A DNA stretch of 64,000 nucleotides from Gammaproteobacteria bacterium (GTDB lineage: Bacteria; Pseudomonadota; Gammaproteobacteria; GCA-001735895). This document shows, piece after piece, positions 51,812 to 61,757 of the stretch. A program made the position numbers and the translations under genes. The notes under the pieces were generated by a model. It had not been told where the DNA came from and did not search any database. It saw only the letters and a list, made by a program, of their open reading frames with translations. Positions within the stretch are counted from its first letter, which is position 1. The number at the start of each line of letters is the position of its first letter. The stretch is taken from NCBI GenBank assembly GCA_024638385.1, contig JAHEKJ010000006.1:1-64000 (forward strand). The letters run 5' to 3'.

Positions 51812-53521
51812 ATGCAAGCTTCCCGATTCCATTTCGCCACGCTGAAGGAGACTCCGGTCGACGCCGAGATCGTCAGCCATCAGCTGATGCTGCGCGCCGG
51901 CATGATCCGCCGTCACGCGGCCGGCATCTACAGCTGGCTGCCGCTCGGCTTGCGCGTGCTGCGCAAGGTCGAGCACATCATTCGCGAGGAAATGGACCGG
52001 GCCGGCGCGCTCGAATGCCTGATGCCGTCGTTTCAGCCGGCCGAGCTGTGGCAGGAATCCGGGCGCTGGGACCAGTTCGGGCCTGAATTGCTGCGCCTGC
52101 AAGACCGGCACGAACGCGACGCTTGCGTCGGCCCGACCCACGAGGAAATCATCACCGACATTTTCCGCCGCGAAGTCAGCAGTTATCGCCAGTTGCCGCT
52201 CAATTTCTACCAGATACAGACCAAGTTCCGCGACGAGATCCGGCCACGCTTCGGCGTCATGCGCGCGCGCGAATTCATCATGAAGGACGCCTACTCATTC
52301 GATCTCGATCCGGCCGGGATGCAGCGCGCCTACGAAATCATGGACGCAGCCTACGTCAGGATTTTCGATCGATTCGGACTCGATTATCGCGCGGTCGCCG
52401 CCGATTCCGGCGCGATCGGCGGCGCCAAATCACAGGAGTTCCACGTGCTCGCGGATTCGGGCGAAGATGCGATCGCATTCTCCGATTCGAGCGACTACGC
52501 GGCCAACGTCGAGCTCGCCGAAACCCTGCCGCCGACCGGCGAACGGCCGGCGCCGGGCGCGGCCATGGCGATCGTCGACACGCCGCGGATGCACACGATC
52601 GAGGACCTGGCGCGAGGTCTGCACGTCGACCCGAGTCGCTGCCTCAAGACCCTGATTGCCGAGGCCGAAGATGGCGGCCTGGTCGCGCTGATCCTGCGCG
52701 GCGACCACGAACTCAACGCCCTCAAGGCGGCCCGCCAACCCGGGGTAGCGAGCCCGCTGCGTCTGGCCGAACGCGACCGCATTCGTGAGCGGCTCGGCCA
52801 CGACATCGGCTCGATCGGGCCGATCGGTCTCGACATCCCGATTTTCGTCGATCATGCCGCGGCCGCGGTCGCCGACTTCGTTTGCGGTGCCAATCAGAAC
52901 GACAGACATTACGTCGACGCCAACTGGGGACGCGATTGCGACGAACCGGCGGCGGTGGACCTGCGCAACGTCGTCGACGGCGACCCGAGCCCCGACGGTA
53001 AGGGCCGGCTCAAGATCCTGCGCGGCATCGAGGTCGGGCACATCTTCCAGCTCGGGCAGAAGTACTCGCAGTCGATGCAGGCCAGCGTCCTCGACGAGCA
53101 GGGAAAATCGGCGACCCCCTACATGGGTTGCTACGGTATCGGCGTAACCCGCGTCGTCGCCGCGGCCATCGAGCAAAATCACGACGACCGGGGCATCATC
53201 TGGCCCGATTCGCTGGCCCCGTTCCAGCTCGCAATCTGTCCGATCAACTACCACAAGTCCGAGGCGGTCCGGGAAGCCGCCGACCGGCTTTACCGCGATT
53301 GCGTCGAACGCGGGCTCGAGGTCCTGCTCGACGACCGTGGCCTGCGTCCGGGCGTCATGTTCTCGGACATGGAATTGATCGGCGTGCCGCGGCGTATCGT
53401 ATTGAGCGAGCGCGGGCTCGCCGATCGGCAGTTCGAATACAAGGGTCGCAGCGACGACGAAGCGCAAAACCAGTCGCTCGACGCGCTCACCGATTTTCTC
53501 GACGAACTGTTCGGCAGATGA
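51812..53521 (+). CDS. proS: Prolyl-tRNA synthetase
   Basis: 569 aa; [54 protein letters not shown]. Confidence 0.96.
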   Translation: MQASRFHFATLKETPVDAEIVSHQLMLRAGMIRRHAAGIYSWLPLGLRVLRKVEHIIREEMDRAGALECLMPSFQPAELWQESGRWDQFGPELLRLQDRHERDACVGPTHEEIITDIFRREVSSYRQLPLNFYQIQTKFRDEIRPRFGVMRAREFIMKDAYSFDLDPAGMQRAYEIMDAAYVRIFDRFGLDYRAVAADSGAIGGAKSQEFHVLADSGEDAIAFSDSSDYAANVELAETLPPTGERPAPGAAMAIVDTPRMHTIEDLARGLHVDPSRCLKTLIAEAEDGGLVALILRGDHELNALKAARQPGVASPLRLAERDRIRERLGHDIGSIGPIGLDIPIFVDHAAAAVADFVCGANQNDRHYVDANWGRDCDEPAAVDLRNVVDGDPSPDGKGRLKILRGIEVGHIFQLGQKYSQSMQASVLDEQGKSATPYMGCYGIGVTRVVAAAIEQNHDDRGIIWPDSLAPFQLAICPINYHKSEAVREAADRLYRDCVERGLEVLLDDRGLRPGVMFSDMELIGVPRRIVLSERGLADRQFEYKGRSDDEAQNQSLDALTDFLDELFGR

Positions 53522-54087
53522 TGACGCGCGCGCTGGTTACATTGATGCTGTGGCTCGCGCTCGGCGCGGTGTCGGCGAACTCGGCGCCGCCGCCCGACCC
53601 CGAACTGCGACGCCTGCTACAGGAGGCGATTGCCAGCGACAACGGCTTCGTCGACCGCTTCGACGCCCAGGTCTGGCTGCTCGACATGTCGCGCCGACTG
53701 GAGAAGTTCGTCGTCGATCCAGCCACCCGAATCGAAATTCTCAAGCAGGTGCATTACGAGTCCACCCGCGTCGGCCTCGAGCCGGAACTGGTGCTCGCCG
53801 TGATCGAGGTCGAAAGTCACTTCGACCGATTCGCCATCTCGGTGTCGGGAGCGCGCGGTCTGATGCAGGTCATGCCGTTCTGGCTCGACGAAATCGGCAT
53901 TTCCGATCGAAACCTGTTCAAGATCCGCACCAACCTGCGCATGGGTTGCACGATTCTGCGCTATTACGTCGACATGGAGCCCGACGATCTCGGCCGCGCG
54001 CTCGCGCGTTATAACGGCAGCCTCGGCAAGACCGTCTACCCGAACAAGGTCATCACGGCGCTGCGCCGCAACTGGTTCAAGCACTAG
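53518..54087 (+). CDS. Lytic transglycosylase (SLT domain)
   Basis: 189 aa; signal peptide, [42 protein letters not shown]. Confidence 0.9.
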   Translation: MMTRALVTLMLWLALGAVSANSAPPPDPELRRLLQEAIASDNGFVDRFDAQVWLLDMSRRLEKFVVDPATRIEILKQVHYESTRVGLEPELVLAVIEVESHFDRFAISVSGARGLMQVMPFWLDEIGISDRNLFKIRTNLRMGCTILRYYVDMEPDDLGRALARYNGSLGKTVYPNKVITALRRNWFKH

Positions 54088-54767
54088 GCGTCGGGCGTCG
54101 TGCGGCGCGCCTGCCATAGCACCAGGGCGAGGCTGCCGACCGACAACAGCAGCAGTGGGGCGATGACAGCGGGATCCAGCAGCACGTCGAAGGAAAGGCT
54201 GCGCGCGGCGTCGTCGATCACCCGCGCGTAGACGTACGACTTGATACCGATGCCGAGAATCGCGGCGGCGACGAAATCCGGTAATCGCGCCTTCAGCAAA
54301 CCGGCGCTGTAGTTGACCAGCGAATGCGGGAATCCCGGGAAAACGCGCAACGCGAACAGCGCGAAAAAATTATCGTGGCGTCGCAGCAGGCGGTAGGCGC
54401 GCGAGCGATGCAACCGCTCGAGCCAGTCCTGTGTCAGGTAACGCGAAAACAGGTAGGCGCCGATGCCGCCGAGGGTCCCGCCGGCGGTCAGGATCAGCGT
54501 CGCCAGAACCGGCGGGTAGAGCGGCGCCGCAACCCACAGGAACAGCGAACCGGCCAGCGCGAAGGTGAACAACACCGCCTGCGCCGCCACCAGAACCAGC
54601 GCGAGCCACCAGTACTGGGTGTAGCCGCGCGCGATTTCGAGCAGGGCCCTCGCGTCGAGCCAGCCCGCGATTTCGAGCAGGATTCCGAGCACGATCAACA
54701 GCGCGATCAGCACGAGCTTGCCGATCCGGCGGCGCCGCGACGAAATCACCCGATGGCCCTTGGTCAC
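54084..54767 (-). CDS. TVP38/TMEM64 (VTT/DedA-like) membrane protein
   Basis: GTG start 54767; AGGTLGGIGAYLFSRYLTQDWLERL...FFALFALRVFPGFPHSLVNYSAGLLKA. Confidence 0.87.
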   Translation of the reverse strand: MTKGHRVISSRRRRIGKLVLIALLIVLGILLEIAGWLDARALLEIARGYTQYWWLALVLVAAQAVLFTFALAGSLFLWVAAPLYPPVLATLILTAGGTLGGIGAYLFSRYLTQDWLERLHRSRAYRLLRRHDNFFALFALRVFPGFPHSLVNYSAGLLKARLPDFVAAAILGIGIKSYVYARVIDDAARSLSFDVLLDPAVIAPLLLLSVGSLALVLWQARRTTPDA

Positions 54768-54775
54768 GCCGGAAC

Positions 54776-55243
54776 CTATTGCAAATCGGCGAGACTCGCC
54801 GGTTCCCAGCGGGCGTGCTGCAGCCGCCATCGATCGTCGCGCACCAGCCGCAACTCGAATCGATACAGCCGCGCGCGCAGCGACGGCAGCGCGCTGATGT
54901 CCGAGATCACGCTGCCCGCCATCGCGACGAACAGCCGCACCTCTGCCTCGCCGCCGCCGAGCAATCGGACCTCGTCGACCCGGGTGAACAGGTGGATGTT
55001 CTTGTGGCGGAAAAAATAGGCCCGCAACAGTTTCAGCAATTGCTCGCGATTATAGCCCTTCTGGTCGAGGTAATCCGGGTGCAGCAGCGCCTCGACGGCG
55101 TCGACGCTGCGCGCCTCGCCGGCCTCGACGCCGTGCGCGACGAATTGCCGAACCTCGGCCTCGGGCGACAGGCGTTCGTCGCTACAGGCGCAAAGCGCCA
55201 GCAACGCCGACAGGCACAGTGCGCGCCACCGGCCGCGCGCCAT
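54776..55243 (-). CDS. Hypothetical lipoprotein (NTF2-like region possible)
   Basis: 155 aa; signal peptide with lipobox-like LCAC. Confidence 0.65.
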   Translation of the reverse strand: MARGRWRALCLSALLALCACSDERLSPEAEVRQFVAHGVEAGEARSVDAVEALLHPDYLDQKGYNREQLLKLLRAYFFRHKNIHLFTRVDEVRLLGGGEAEVRLFVAMAGSVISDISALPSLRARLYRFELRLVRDDRWRLQHARWEPASLADLQ

Positions 55244-57022
55244 TCAGCCCTCGATGCGCGGTGGCGCGACCTTGAGGACTTCCTCGATCGTCGTAATACC
55301 GCGTGCGACCTTTTGCGCGCCGGCGAGATTCAGCGGTTTCATACCGTGGCGAATCGCGGCCTTGCGAAACTTGACGAGGTCGAAATTGTCGTTGATCGCG
55401 CGTTTCAGGTCATCGCCGATCTGCAGCATCTCGTAAATGCCCACGCGGCCGATGAAACCGGTCTGGCGACATTCGAGGCAACCGTCGGCGGCGGAGATCT
55501 TGTCCGGCGGCGACGTCGTCCACGGCTTGATCAGGGCCTGCCAGTCGAGCAGGTTCAGAGCGACGTCTTGCTTGCAATGCGGGCACAGCGTGCGCACCAA
55601 CCGCTGCGCGACCACGCCGATCAGCGTCGCATTGATCAGGTACGACGGGACGCCGATCTCGTTGAGGCGCGCGATCGCCGACGGCGCGTCGTTGGTGTGC
55701 AGCGTCGACAGCACCAGGTGTCCGGTCAACGCGGCCTGGACGGCCATTTCGGCGGTTTCGCGGTCGCGTATCTCGCCGACCATGATGACGTCCGGGTCCT
55801 GGCGCAGCAGCGTCTTGACGCCGGAAGCGAAATCGAGGTCGATGTTGTGCTGCACCTGCATCTGGTTGAAGCTCGGCTCGACCAGTTCGATCGGGTCTTC
55901 GATCGTGCATACATTGACCTCGGGGGTGGCCAGCTGCTTGAGGCTGGTGTAAAGCGTCGTGGTCTTGCCCGAGCCGGTCGGACCGGTGACGAGGATGATG
56001 CCGTGCGGGCGCTGAATCATCGAATTCCAGAGATCCGACTCGGATTTCTCGAGTCCGAGCGCGGCGAAGTTCTTGACCAGCACCTCCGGGTCGAAAATCC
56101 TCAGCACGAGTTTCTCGCCGAAGGCGGTCGGCATGCTCGACAGGCGCAGCTCGATTTCGGCGCCGTCGGGCGATCGCGTCTTGATGCGGCCATCCTGCGG
56201 TTTGCGCTTTTCGGCGACGTCGAGCCGTCCCATGATCTTTATCCGGCTGACGACCGCGGCGGTGATATTGGCCGGTATTTCGTAAACCTGGTGCATGACG
56301 CCGTCGATACGAAAACGCACGTTGCCCTGTTCGCGCCGAGGCTCGATGTGAATGTCGCTGGCGCGCTGGTTGAACGCGTATTGCATCAACCAGTCGACGA
56401 TGCTGACGATATGCTGATCCTCGGCGTCGACCGCACCGGTCTTGCCGAGCTCGATGAGCTGTTCGAGATTCTGGATATTGCCCGGCATATCGCCGGAGCT
56501 TTTCAACCCGGCGCCGTCCATTGCCTTGCTGACGCTGTAGAACTCGACCAGGTAGTTTTTCAGCTCGCCGGGATTGGCGAGCACCGTCTTGATCGGCTTG
56601 TTGACGGTGCGTTCGAGTTCGTTCATCCATTCGAGGTCGAACGGGTCGGTGACCGCGATGACGACCTCGTCCGCGCCGACCTTGACGGCGAGTATCCGAA
56701 AGCGCGATGCGTAGGCGTAGGACATGATCGAGGTGCACGCGGCCACGTCCATCTTCAGGGGGTCGAAATGGTAGCGCGTCTGGCCGGATTGCGTGGCCAG
56801 CCAGTCGGTCAGCCGGTCCAGCGTCAATACCTCGTCGGGCCGCGACAGATTGCTCCACTGGCGGCCGGCGATGATCTCGATGGGGTGCAGGTTTCGTCGA
56901 TCCTGTTCGGAGACCAGCGAGGAGATCATGCTGGCCTTGTCCGGCTCGACCATCTCCTGCGCGACCAGCAGCTCGAGTATCCCCTCGAGGGTACAAACGG
57001 GTTTCGTCACGGTGAAATTCAT
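55244..57022 (-). CDS. GspE/PulE/PilB family secretion/pilus ATPase (orphan)
   Basis: 592 aa; GPTGSGKTTTLYTSL, EDPIELVEPSFNQMQVQ, GEIRDRETAEMAVQAALTGHLVLSTLHTND, CPHC/CLEC tetracysteine. Confidence 0.92.
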   Translation of the reverse strand: MNFTVTKPVCTLEGILELLVAQEMVEPDKASMISSLVSEQDRRNLHPIEIIAGRQWSNLSRPDEVLTLDRLTDWLATQSGQTRYHFDPLKMDVAACTSIMSYAYASRFRILAVKVGADEVVIAVTDPFDLEWMNELERTVNKPIKTVLANPGELKNYLVEFYSVSKAMDGAGLKSSGDMPGNIQNLEQLIELGKTGAVDAEDQHIVSIVDWLMQYAFNQRASDIHIEPRREQGNVRFRIDGVMHQVYEIPANITAAVVSRIKIMGRLDVAEKRKPQDGRIKTRSPDGAEIELRLSSMPTAFGEKLVLRIFDPEVLVKNFAALGLEKSESDLWNSMIQRPHGIILVTGPTGSGKTTTLYTSLKQLATPEVNVCTIEDPIELVEPSFNQMQVQHNIDLDFASGVKTLLRQDPDVIMVGEIRDRETAEMAVQAALTGHLVLSTLHTNDAPSAIARLNEIGVPSYLINATLIGVVAQRLVRTLCPHCKQDVALNLLDWQALIKPWTTSPPDKISAADGCLECRQTGFIGRVGIYEMLQIGDDLKRAINDNFDLVKFRKAAIRHGMKPLNLAGAQKVARGITTIEEVLKVAPPRIEG

Positions 57023-57082
57023 GGCGGATATCTAAAGCATATTAGCAGGAATTCGGCATCTTGCACTGCGCCGGACGGCGCC

Positions 57083-57550
57083 TCATTGCTGCCGTGCCGC
57101 CCACTTTTCGATGAATTGCTCGATCATGTCACCGGTGACCGGACCGACCTGCCGCGCGACGACCTCGCCCTTCGGCGTCACCAGGAAAGTCGTCGGTAAT
57201 CCCGGGATCAGCCCGAGCTCGGATTCCTGCGTCGGCCCGGAGGTGAAGATCGGGTAGGTGATGAAATAGTCTTCGAGAAACGCTTCGAGGCGCTGCCGGC
57301 CGATCAGTTCGGCATTGATGCCGATCACGACCGCGTCGTGTTCGGCATGGCGGTCGTGGAAATCCTGTAAATCCGGCATTTCGTAGAGACAGGGAGGGCA
57401 CCAGGTCGCCCAGTAGTTGACGACGACCCATTTACCGAGAAACGCCTCCAGGTTGGTCTTGCGACCGTCGACGCCGGTCAACGGCATGTCGAGTGCGGCG
57501 GCCCCGAGACTCGCCAACATCAAACCCACTAACAGTATCAATCTCGGCAT
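57083..57550 (-). CDS. TlpA-family thiol:disulfide oxidoreductase
   Basis: 155 aa; signal peptide, VVNYWATWCPPCLYEMPDLQ. Confidence 0.88.
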   Translation of the reverse strand: MPRLILLVGLMLASLGAAALDMPLTGVDGRKTNLEAFLGKWVVVNYWATWCPPCLYEMPDLQDFHDRHAEHDAVVIGINAELIGRQRLEAFLEDYFITYPIFTSGPTQESELGLIPGLPTTFLVTPKGEVVARQVGPVTGDMIEQFIEKWAARQQ

Positions 57551-57642
57551 CGGCCGGACCCCAGGCATACAGTTAACGCTTAGAAGGGATTCGCTACGCC
57601 CGAGTTCCGGGCGGATGAGGATTTTCGTCGTTTCAACCGGGC

Positions 57643-57672
57643 AAAAAAAAGCCCGCTCGAGGCGGGCTTTTT
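57643..57672 (-). terminator. Intrinsic terminator (possibly bidirectional) downstream of LysM lipoprotein
   Basis: AAAAAAAAGCCCGC-TCGAG-GCGGGCTTTTT. Confidence 0.85.
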
Positions 57673-57689
57673 CGTCACTGGTCAGGATT

Positions 57690-58334
57690 TCACTGCGCCA
57701 GGTATTCCAGGTCCGAGGCTTCGGTAACACCAATCGACCAGGCGCCACGCGTCTTCGCGTGGTTGATCGCGGCAGCACGCTCGGCGCCCTGGGCTTTCGG
57801 AATGTAGAAGTACTGGCCCGGGAAAATCAGGTCGGCATCCTTGATCTGGCCGGAATTGGCCTTGTAGATCAGCGGCCACATGAAGGGGTCGCCGTAGATG
57901 GTTTGCTGACCGGAGATGTTCCACAGGTTGTCGCCGGCGACCACGAGATAACCACCCAGGTACGGTGAGTCGTCTTCCGCTACCGTCATCGGCTCGTCAC
58001 CGGTATCGCCCAACGCGGCGATCGCGTCGGCGGCCATGTCCTCGGCCTTGTTGGCGAGAATCTTGGCACGCACGTGTTCGCAGTTCTCGGCTGCTGCCTC
58101 GGCTTCTTCAATTATCTTCGCCGCCTCTTCCCACTCGGCGCCAAGGTTTCTCGCACGGGCGTTCTTGAGCTTGGCCGCATAGATCGCGTTGCGAACCTCA
58201 GGCGTTGCACCCTCGCATTCATCTTCCATTGCGGTATCCATATCGTCCGTTGTGGACGTCTGTTGACAGCCGACGATGAGACCCGAAGTGAGCAGGGCAA
58301 TCGCCGCCACCTTGAGGAGTTCAGTTGGTTTCAT
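57690..58334 (-). CDS. LysM domain lipoprotein
   Basis: 214 aa; lipobox LIVGC, VVAGDNLWNISGQQTIYGDPFMWPLIYKANSGQIKDADLIFPGQ. Confidence 0.9.
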   Translation of the reverse strand: MKPTELLKVAAIALLTSGLIVGCQQTSTTDDMDTAMEDECEGATPEVRNAIYAAKLKNARARNLGAEWEEAAKIIEEAEAAAENCEHVRAKILANKAEDMAADAIAALGDTGDEPMTVAEDDSPYLGGYLVVAGDNLWNISGQQTIYGDPFMWPLIYKANSGQIKDADLIFPGQYFYIPKAQGAERAAAINHAKTRGAWSIGVTEASDLEYLAQ

Positions 58335-58607
58335 CTATTGTTTTCTCCAGAACTTTGTGGAAAGAGAGTATAGGTTATTTTTGAGAGCCCATTTTGCCCG
58401 GAAGACTACATCGATCAACCCGTTAGGGCAAGTTTTTAACGTAAATATTACTCATTTGGGGCTGATTGTAGTTTAGATCGGAAACATTTCCAGCAACGGG
58501 GGCGAAGACGACGCATTTCGGGCCCGGCGCCGCGCCGGCGATTAATATTGCCTAAGCCGGATCGATCAGGTAAAACATCGCCGAAACCGGTCGCCACGGA
58601 CCCTGCC

Positions 58608-58967
58608 ATGAGCCACGACAAGATCGTCATTTACCACAACCCGGCCTGTAGTAAATCGCGCGAGACCCTGCAGCTGCTCGAAGCGAATCAATGCGCGCCG
58701 GAAATAGTCGAATACCTCGAGGAACCCCCGACTCCGGTGGAGCTGAAACGGATCATCGGCCTGCTCGGCGTCTCGGCGCGCGACCTGCTGCGCACGACCG
58801 AAGCCGTTTATCGCGACGCCGAGCTCGACGACGATTCGCTCGGCGACGACGAAATCATCGAGGCGATCTGCGAGTATCCCGCGCTGTTACAGCGCCCCAT
58901 CGTCGTCTTCGGGAGCAAGGCCGTTATCGGCCGTCCGCCGACCAGGGTGCTAGAACTCATTGCCTGA
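58608..58967 (+). CDS. arsC: Arsenate reductase (glutaredoxin type, ArsC/Spx family)
   Basis: 119 aa; IVIYHNPACSKSRETLQLLEANQ, RPIVVFGSKAVIGRPPTRVLEL. Confidence 0.9.
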   Translation: MSHDKIVIYHNPACSKSRETLQLLEANQCAPEIVEYLEEPPTPVELKRIIGLLGVSARDLLRTTEAVYRDAELDDDSLGDDEIIEAICEYPALLQRPIVVFGSKAVIGRPPTRVLELIA

Positions 58968-59547
58968 AATCCTGATCGTTTTTTTCAGTCGTCACGGCAG
59001 CGTCGCGCGCATGGCCGAGCAGGTCAGCCTCGGCGTCGACGCCAATCCCGACTGTACGGCCGTCGTCCGCAGCCTGCCACCGGTTTCGGCCGAGACCGAG
59101 CAGGTCGCGCCGGCCGTGCCCGAGTCGGGGTTACCCTTCGCGCGCAGCGCCGACCTCGAAAACTGCGACGGGCTGATCCTCGGCAGCCCCGGCTACTTCG
59201 GCAACATGGCCGCGCCGCTGAAGTACTTTCTCGATCAAACCACGCCGCTGTGGCTGTCCGGCGCGATGATAGGCAAGCCGGCCGGCGTCTTCACCGCGAC
59301 GCAAAGCCAGCACGGCGGCCAGGAAACGGTGCTGACCAGCATGATGTTACCGTTGCTGCATCACGGCATGGTGATTTGCGGAATCCCCTACTCGGAGCCG
59401 GCGTTGAACCAGACTGCGACCGGCGGCACGCCCTACGGCGCGAGCCACGTCGCCGGCCAGCAGGGCCGCGAACTGAGCGAACACGAAATCTCGGCCTGCC
59501 GGGCGCTCGGTGCACGGGTCGCCGGGCTGGCCTGCCGGCTCGCCTGA
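58960..59547 (+). CDS. Flavodoxin-family NAD(P)H:quinone oxidoreductase (WrbA-like)
   Basis: 195 aa, TTG start; ILIVFFSRHGSVARMAEQV, GSPGYFGNMAAPLKYFLDQT. Confidence 0.85.
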   Translation: MPEILIVFFSRHGSVARMAEQVSLGVDANPDCTAVVRSLPPVSAETEQVAPAVPESGLPFARSADLENCDGLILGSPGYFGNMAAPLKYFLDQTTPLWLSGAMIGKPAGVFTATQSQHGGQETVLTSMMLPLLHHGMVICGIPYSEPALNQTATGGTPYGASHVAGQQGRELSEHEISACRALGARVAGLACRLA

Positions 59548-59562
59548 ACCCGGGCCGAGCGC

Positions 59563-59892
59563 GTGCATCCACTCAAGATCGTCAGCCTGCTGTCGTGGCT
59601 CACGCTGTTCGTGACGCAACTCGCCCTCGCCTGGCCCGGATTCGGCATCGCTCTCTATTGGCCGCTAGTCGCCGCCGCGCCGCTGCTGCTGCCGCTCGCC
59701 GGCCTCTGGCACGGTCGCCTTTACACCTACCGCTGGGTCGGCTTCGTCGCGTTGCTCTATTTCTGTCTCGGCGTCGCCGAACTCGTTGCCAGCCCGGGTT
59801 TGCGCGCGTATGCGTACGCGACCACGGTTGCCAGTATCGGCCTGTTTCTCGGCAGCATCTACTACGCCCGTTATCTCGGGGCGACCCGGTGA
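59563..59892 (+). CDS. DUF2069 inner membrane protein
   Basis: 109 aa, GTG start, four TM segments; LPLAGLWHGRLYTYRWVGFVALLYFCLGV; next to hda. Confidence 0.82.
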   Translation: MHPLKIVSLLSWLTLFVTQLALAWPGFGIALYWPLVAAAPLLLPLAGLWHGRLYTYRWVGFVALLYFCLGVAELVASPGLRAYAYATTVASIGLFLGSIYYARYLGATR

Positions 59893-60591
59893 TTATTCCG
59901 CGGTCTCGGCCAGGGTCTGCTTGATCAGCGGGATCGTCACTCGCCGCTGTCGCGACAGCGAGGCCCCGTCGAGCCGCTCGAGAATCGCCATCTGTGCGCG
60001 CAGGTCGCGCGCGTGGTGGGTCAGCAGATAGCCCAGCACCTCGTTCGAAAGCTCGAAGCCGAGCAGGCGCGCGCGCCGCGCGAGAATGCTGCGCAGGTCA
60101 TTTTCGTCGTGATCCGGCAACGGCAGCAACAGACCCCATTGCAGACGCGAACGCAAGTCCTCGAGTCGCAAGGGCAACACCGCCGGCCGCTGCGACAACG
60201 CGTATACGAGCCGGCATTCGCCGTCGCGGCAACGGTTGATGACACGATAACAACGGGCTTCCCACTCCGGCAGGCCGGCGATCGCGTCGAGATTGTCGAT
60301 CGCGATGAGGTCGCCCGAATCGAGACCGTCGAAACCGGCGGCATCGGCCTGCGCAAAATCGAACGCGTCGTAGAGCTGCAACTGCCGGCCCTGGCCGTGG
60401 GCGAAGCGCGCACAGGCATTGAGCAGATGCGTCTTGCCGCTCGCCGGTCCGCCGAGCAAACCGATCTGGGCCTCGCCGTGGCCGAGCACGAGAGCCTGCA
60501 GATTGTCGACGATCAGGCCGGCGTCGGCGGTAAAGAAATTATCGAAACTGAACTTGCGATCGAGCGCCAGCGGTAAGGCGATCTGTTTGAT
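59893..60591 (-). CDS. hda: DnaA regulatory inactivator Hda (non-canonical start)
   Basis: KQIALPLALDRKFSFDNFF...GGPASGKTHLLNACAR...IDNLDAIAG; clamp-binding QIALPL retained; no ATG/GTG/TTG in frame at the expected start. Confidence 0.85.
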   Translation of the reverse strand: MKQIALPLALDRKFSFDNFFTADAGLIVDNLQALVLGHGEAQIGLLGGPASGKTHLLNACARFAHGQGRQLQLYDAFDFAQADAAGFDGLDSGDLIAIDNLDAIAGLPEWEARCYRVINRCRDGECRLVYALSQRPAVLPLRLEDLRSRLQWGLLLPLPDHDENDLRSILARRARLLGFELSNEVLGYLLTHHARDLRAQMAILERLDGASLSRQRRVTIPLIKQTLAETAE

Positions 60592-61682
60592 TAGCCACCC
60601 CCGCGATCGATGTAGCTGTAATTCAGAATGACCTGGCTCTCGCCCTGGGTCGATACCTGCGGAAAATTTTCCTGCTCGAGGACCTCGCCGAATTCGATCA
60701 GCCGCTGCAAATCCTCGGGCGCGTTGCGCAGTTCGAGCCGATAGGTGACGACGCCGCGCCCGATCGTCGCGACGCGCGCGCTCTCGACGGCGGTGAGCTT
60801 GGCGAGATAGCGTTGCACCGCGACCAGGTCGGCAATACCGTCGAGGTTGGAGACGCTCAGCAGCAGCGACTGGTCGACGCGGCGATGATCCTCGAGCGCA
60901 TACTCGAGCGCCAGAATTCGCGCGAGGTGGCGGATGCCCTGATCGACCGCGTCTTTCTTCGATGACGCCTTGTGGGTCCACTTGAAAATCTGCTCGGCGA
61001 AGCGCACTTCCCAGTCGCCTCGCCAACCCTCGCCGCTGCGGCCGACGATCTGGCCGACGACCAGCGCATCGGGCGCGTAGCGCGCCGCCATCGTGTAAAT
61101 GTTGTCGTACTGGCGCGAGACGATATCGCCGATCCGGACCAGCGCGAGATCCTGCAAATCCATCAGCGGGAACAGCACCGGTACCGCGTGGCGCTCCGCC
61201 GCCTGGTCGAGCAGTTCGATCATGTCCGGCGTCGCGTCTTCCGACACCATCCGGATGCGTTCATTGACGTCGTAGGCAACCACCAGCAGGCTGCTCGGCC
61301 GTTCGCGACCCCAGACCGGGAAATTGTTATCGCGCAGCAGGCTTTCGATCAACTGCTGATCGAAATCGATGCGCAGGTAGAGGCGACCGCTGTCGAATTC
61401 GGCGTCGGGCAGCGTGCGGTTGACGTAGCGGAACTGCTTGACGTAACGCGCGGCGCCCTCGATCGGCCGTTCGAACGCCGGGCTACGCAGCGCATCGTCG
61501 GAGCCGCTGACCTTGACCACGACCTGCCGGAAGGCTTCGCGAAAAGCGTCGAGCCGCAGGCTCGTGGTCTGGTCCGCGATCGGCAGCTCGACGGTGTACA
61601 GGTCATCGACCGTCACCGCCGCGGCCGGTAACCCAAGGCACAGCAATATCAGCAGGACGCTGACTCTAATCGACTTCATCAC
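60591..61682 (-). CDS. DUF2066 domain protein
   Basis: 363 aa, signal peptide; VDDLYTVELPIADQTTSLRLDAFREAFRQVVVKVSGSDDAL; adjacent to hda. Confidence 0.87.
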   Translation of the reverse strand: MMKSIRVSVLLILLCLGLPAAAVTVDDLYTVELPIADQTTSLRLDAFREAFRQVVVKVSGSDDALRSPAFERPIEGAARYVKQFRYVNRTLPDAEFDSGRLYLRIDFDQQLIESLLRDNNFPVWGRERPSSLLVVAYDVNERIRMVSEDATPDMIELLDQAAERHAVPVLFPLMDLQDLALVRIGDIVSRQYDNIYTMAARYAPDALVVGQIVGRSGEGWRGDWEVRFAEQIFKWTHKASSKKDAVDQGIRHLARILALEYALEDHRRVDQSLLLSVSNLDGIADLVAVQRYLAKLTAVESARVATIGRGVVTYRLELRNAPEDLQRLIEFGEVLEQENFPQVSTQGESQVILNYSYIDRGGG

Positions 61683-61757
61683 TCTCGGGACGCTCGCGCA
61701 AGCATTTCTTCACAAGCCGTGTAAAATAACACACCCGATCTTTCCTGAACCAGCGAA

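Noticed and set aside
54779-57199. 806-aa plus-strand ORF
   Set aside because: Antisense to GspE-like ATPase, lipoprotein and the TlpA gene; no recognisable motifs.
58915-58935. Third GTTATCGGCC sigma28-like -10
   Set aside because: Lies within arsC coding sequence (VIGRP) and has no CTCAA -35 at the right spacing on the minus strand.
59893-61026. 377-aa ORF as given in the track for hda
   Set aside because: N-terminal ~145 aa are out-of-frame DUF2066 sequence; homology to Hda begins only at KQIALPLAL.
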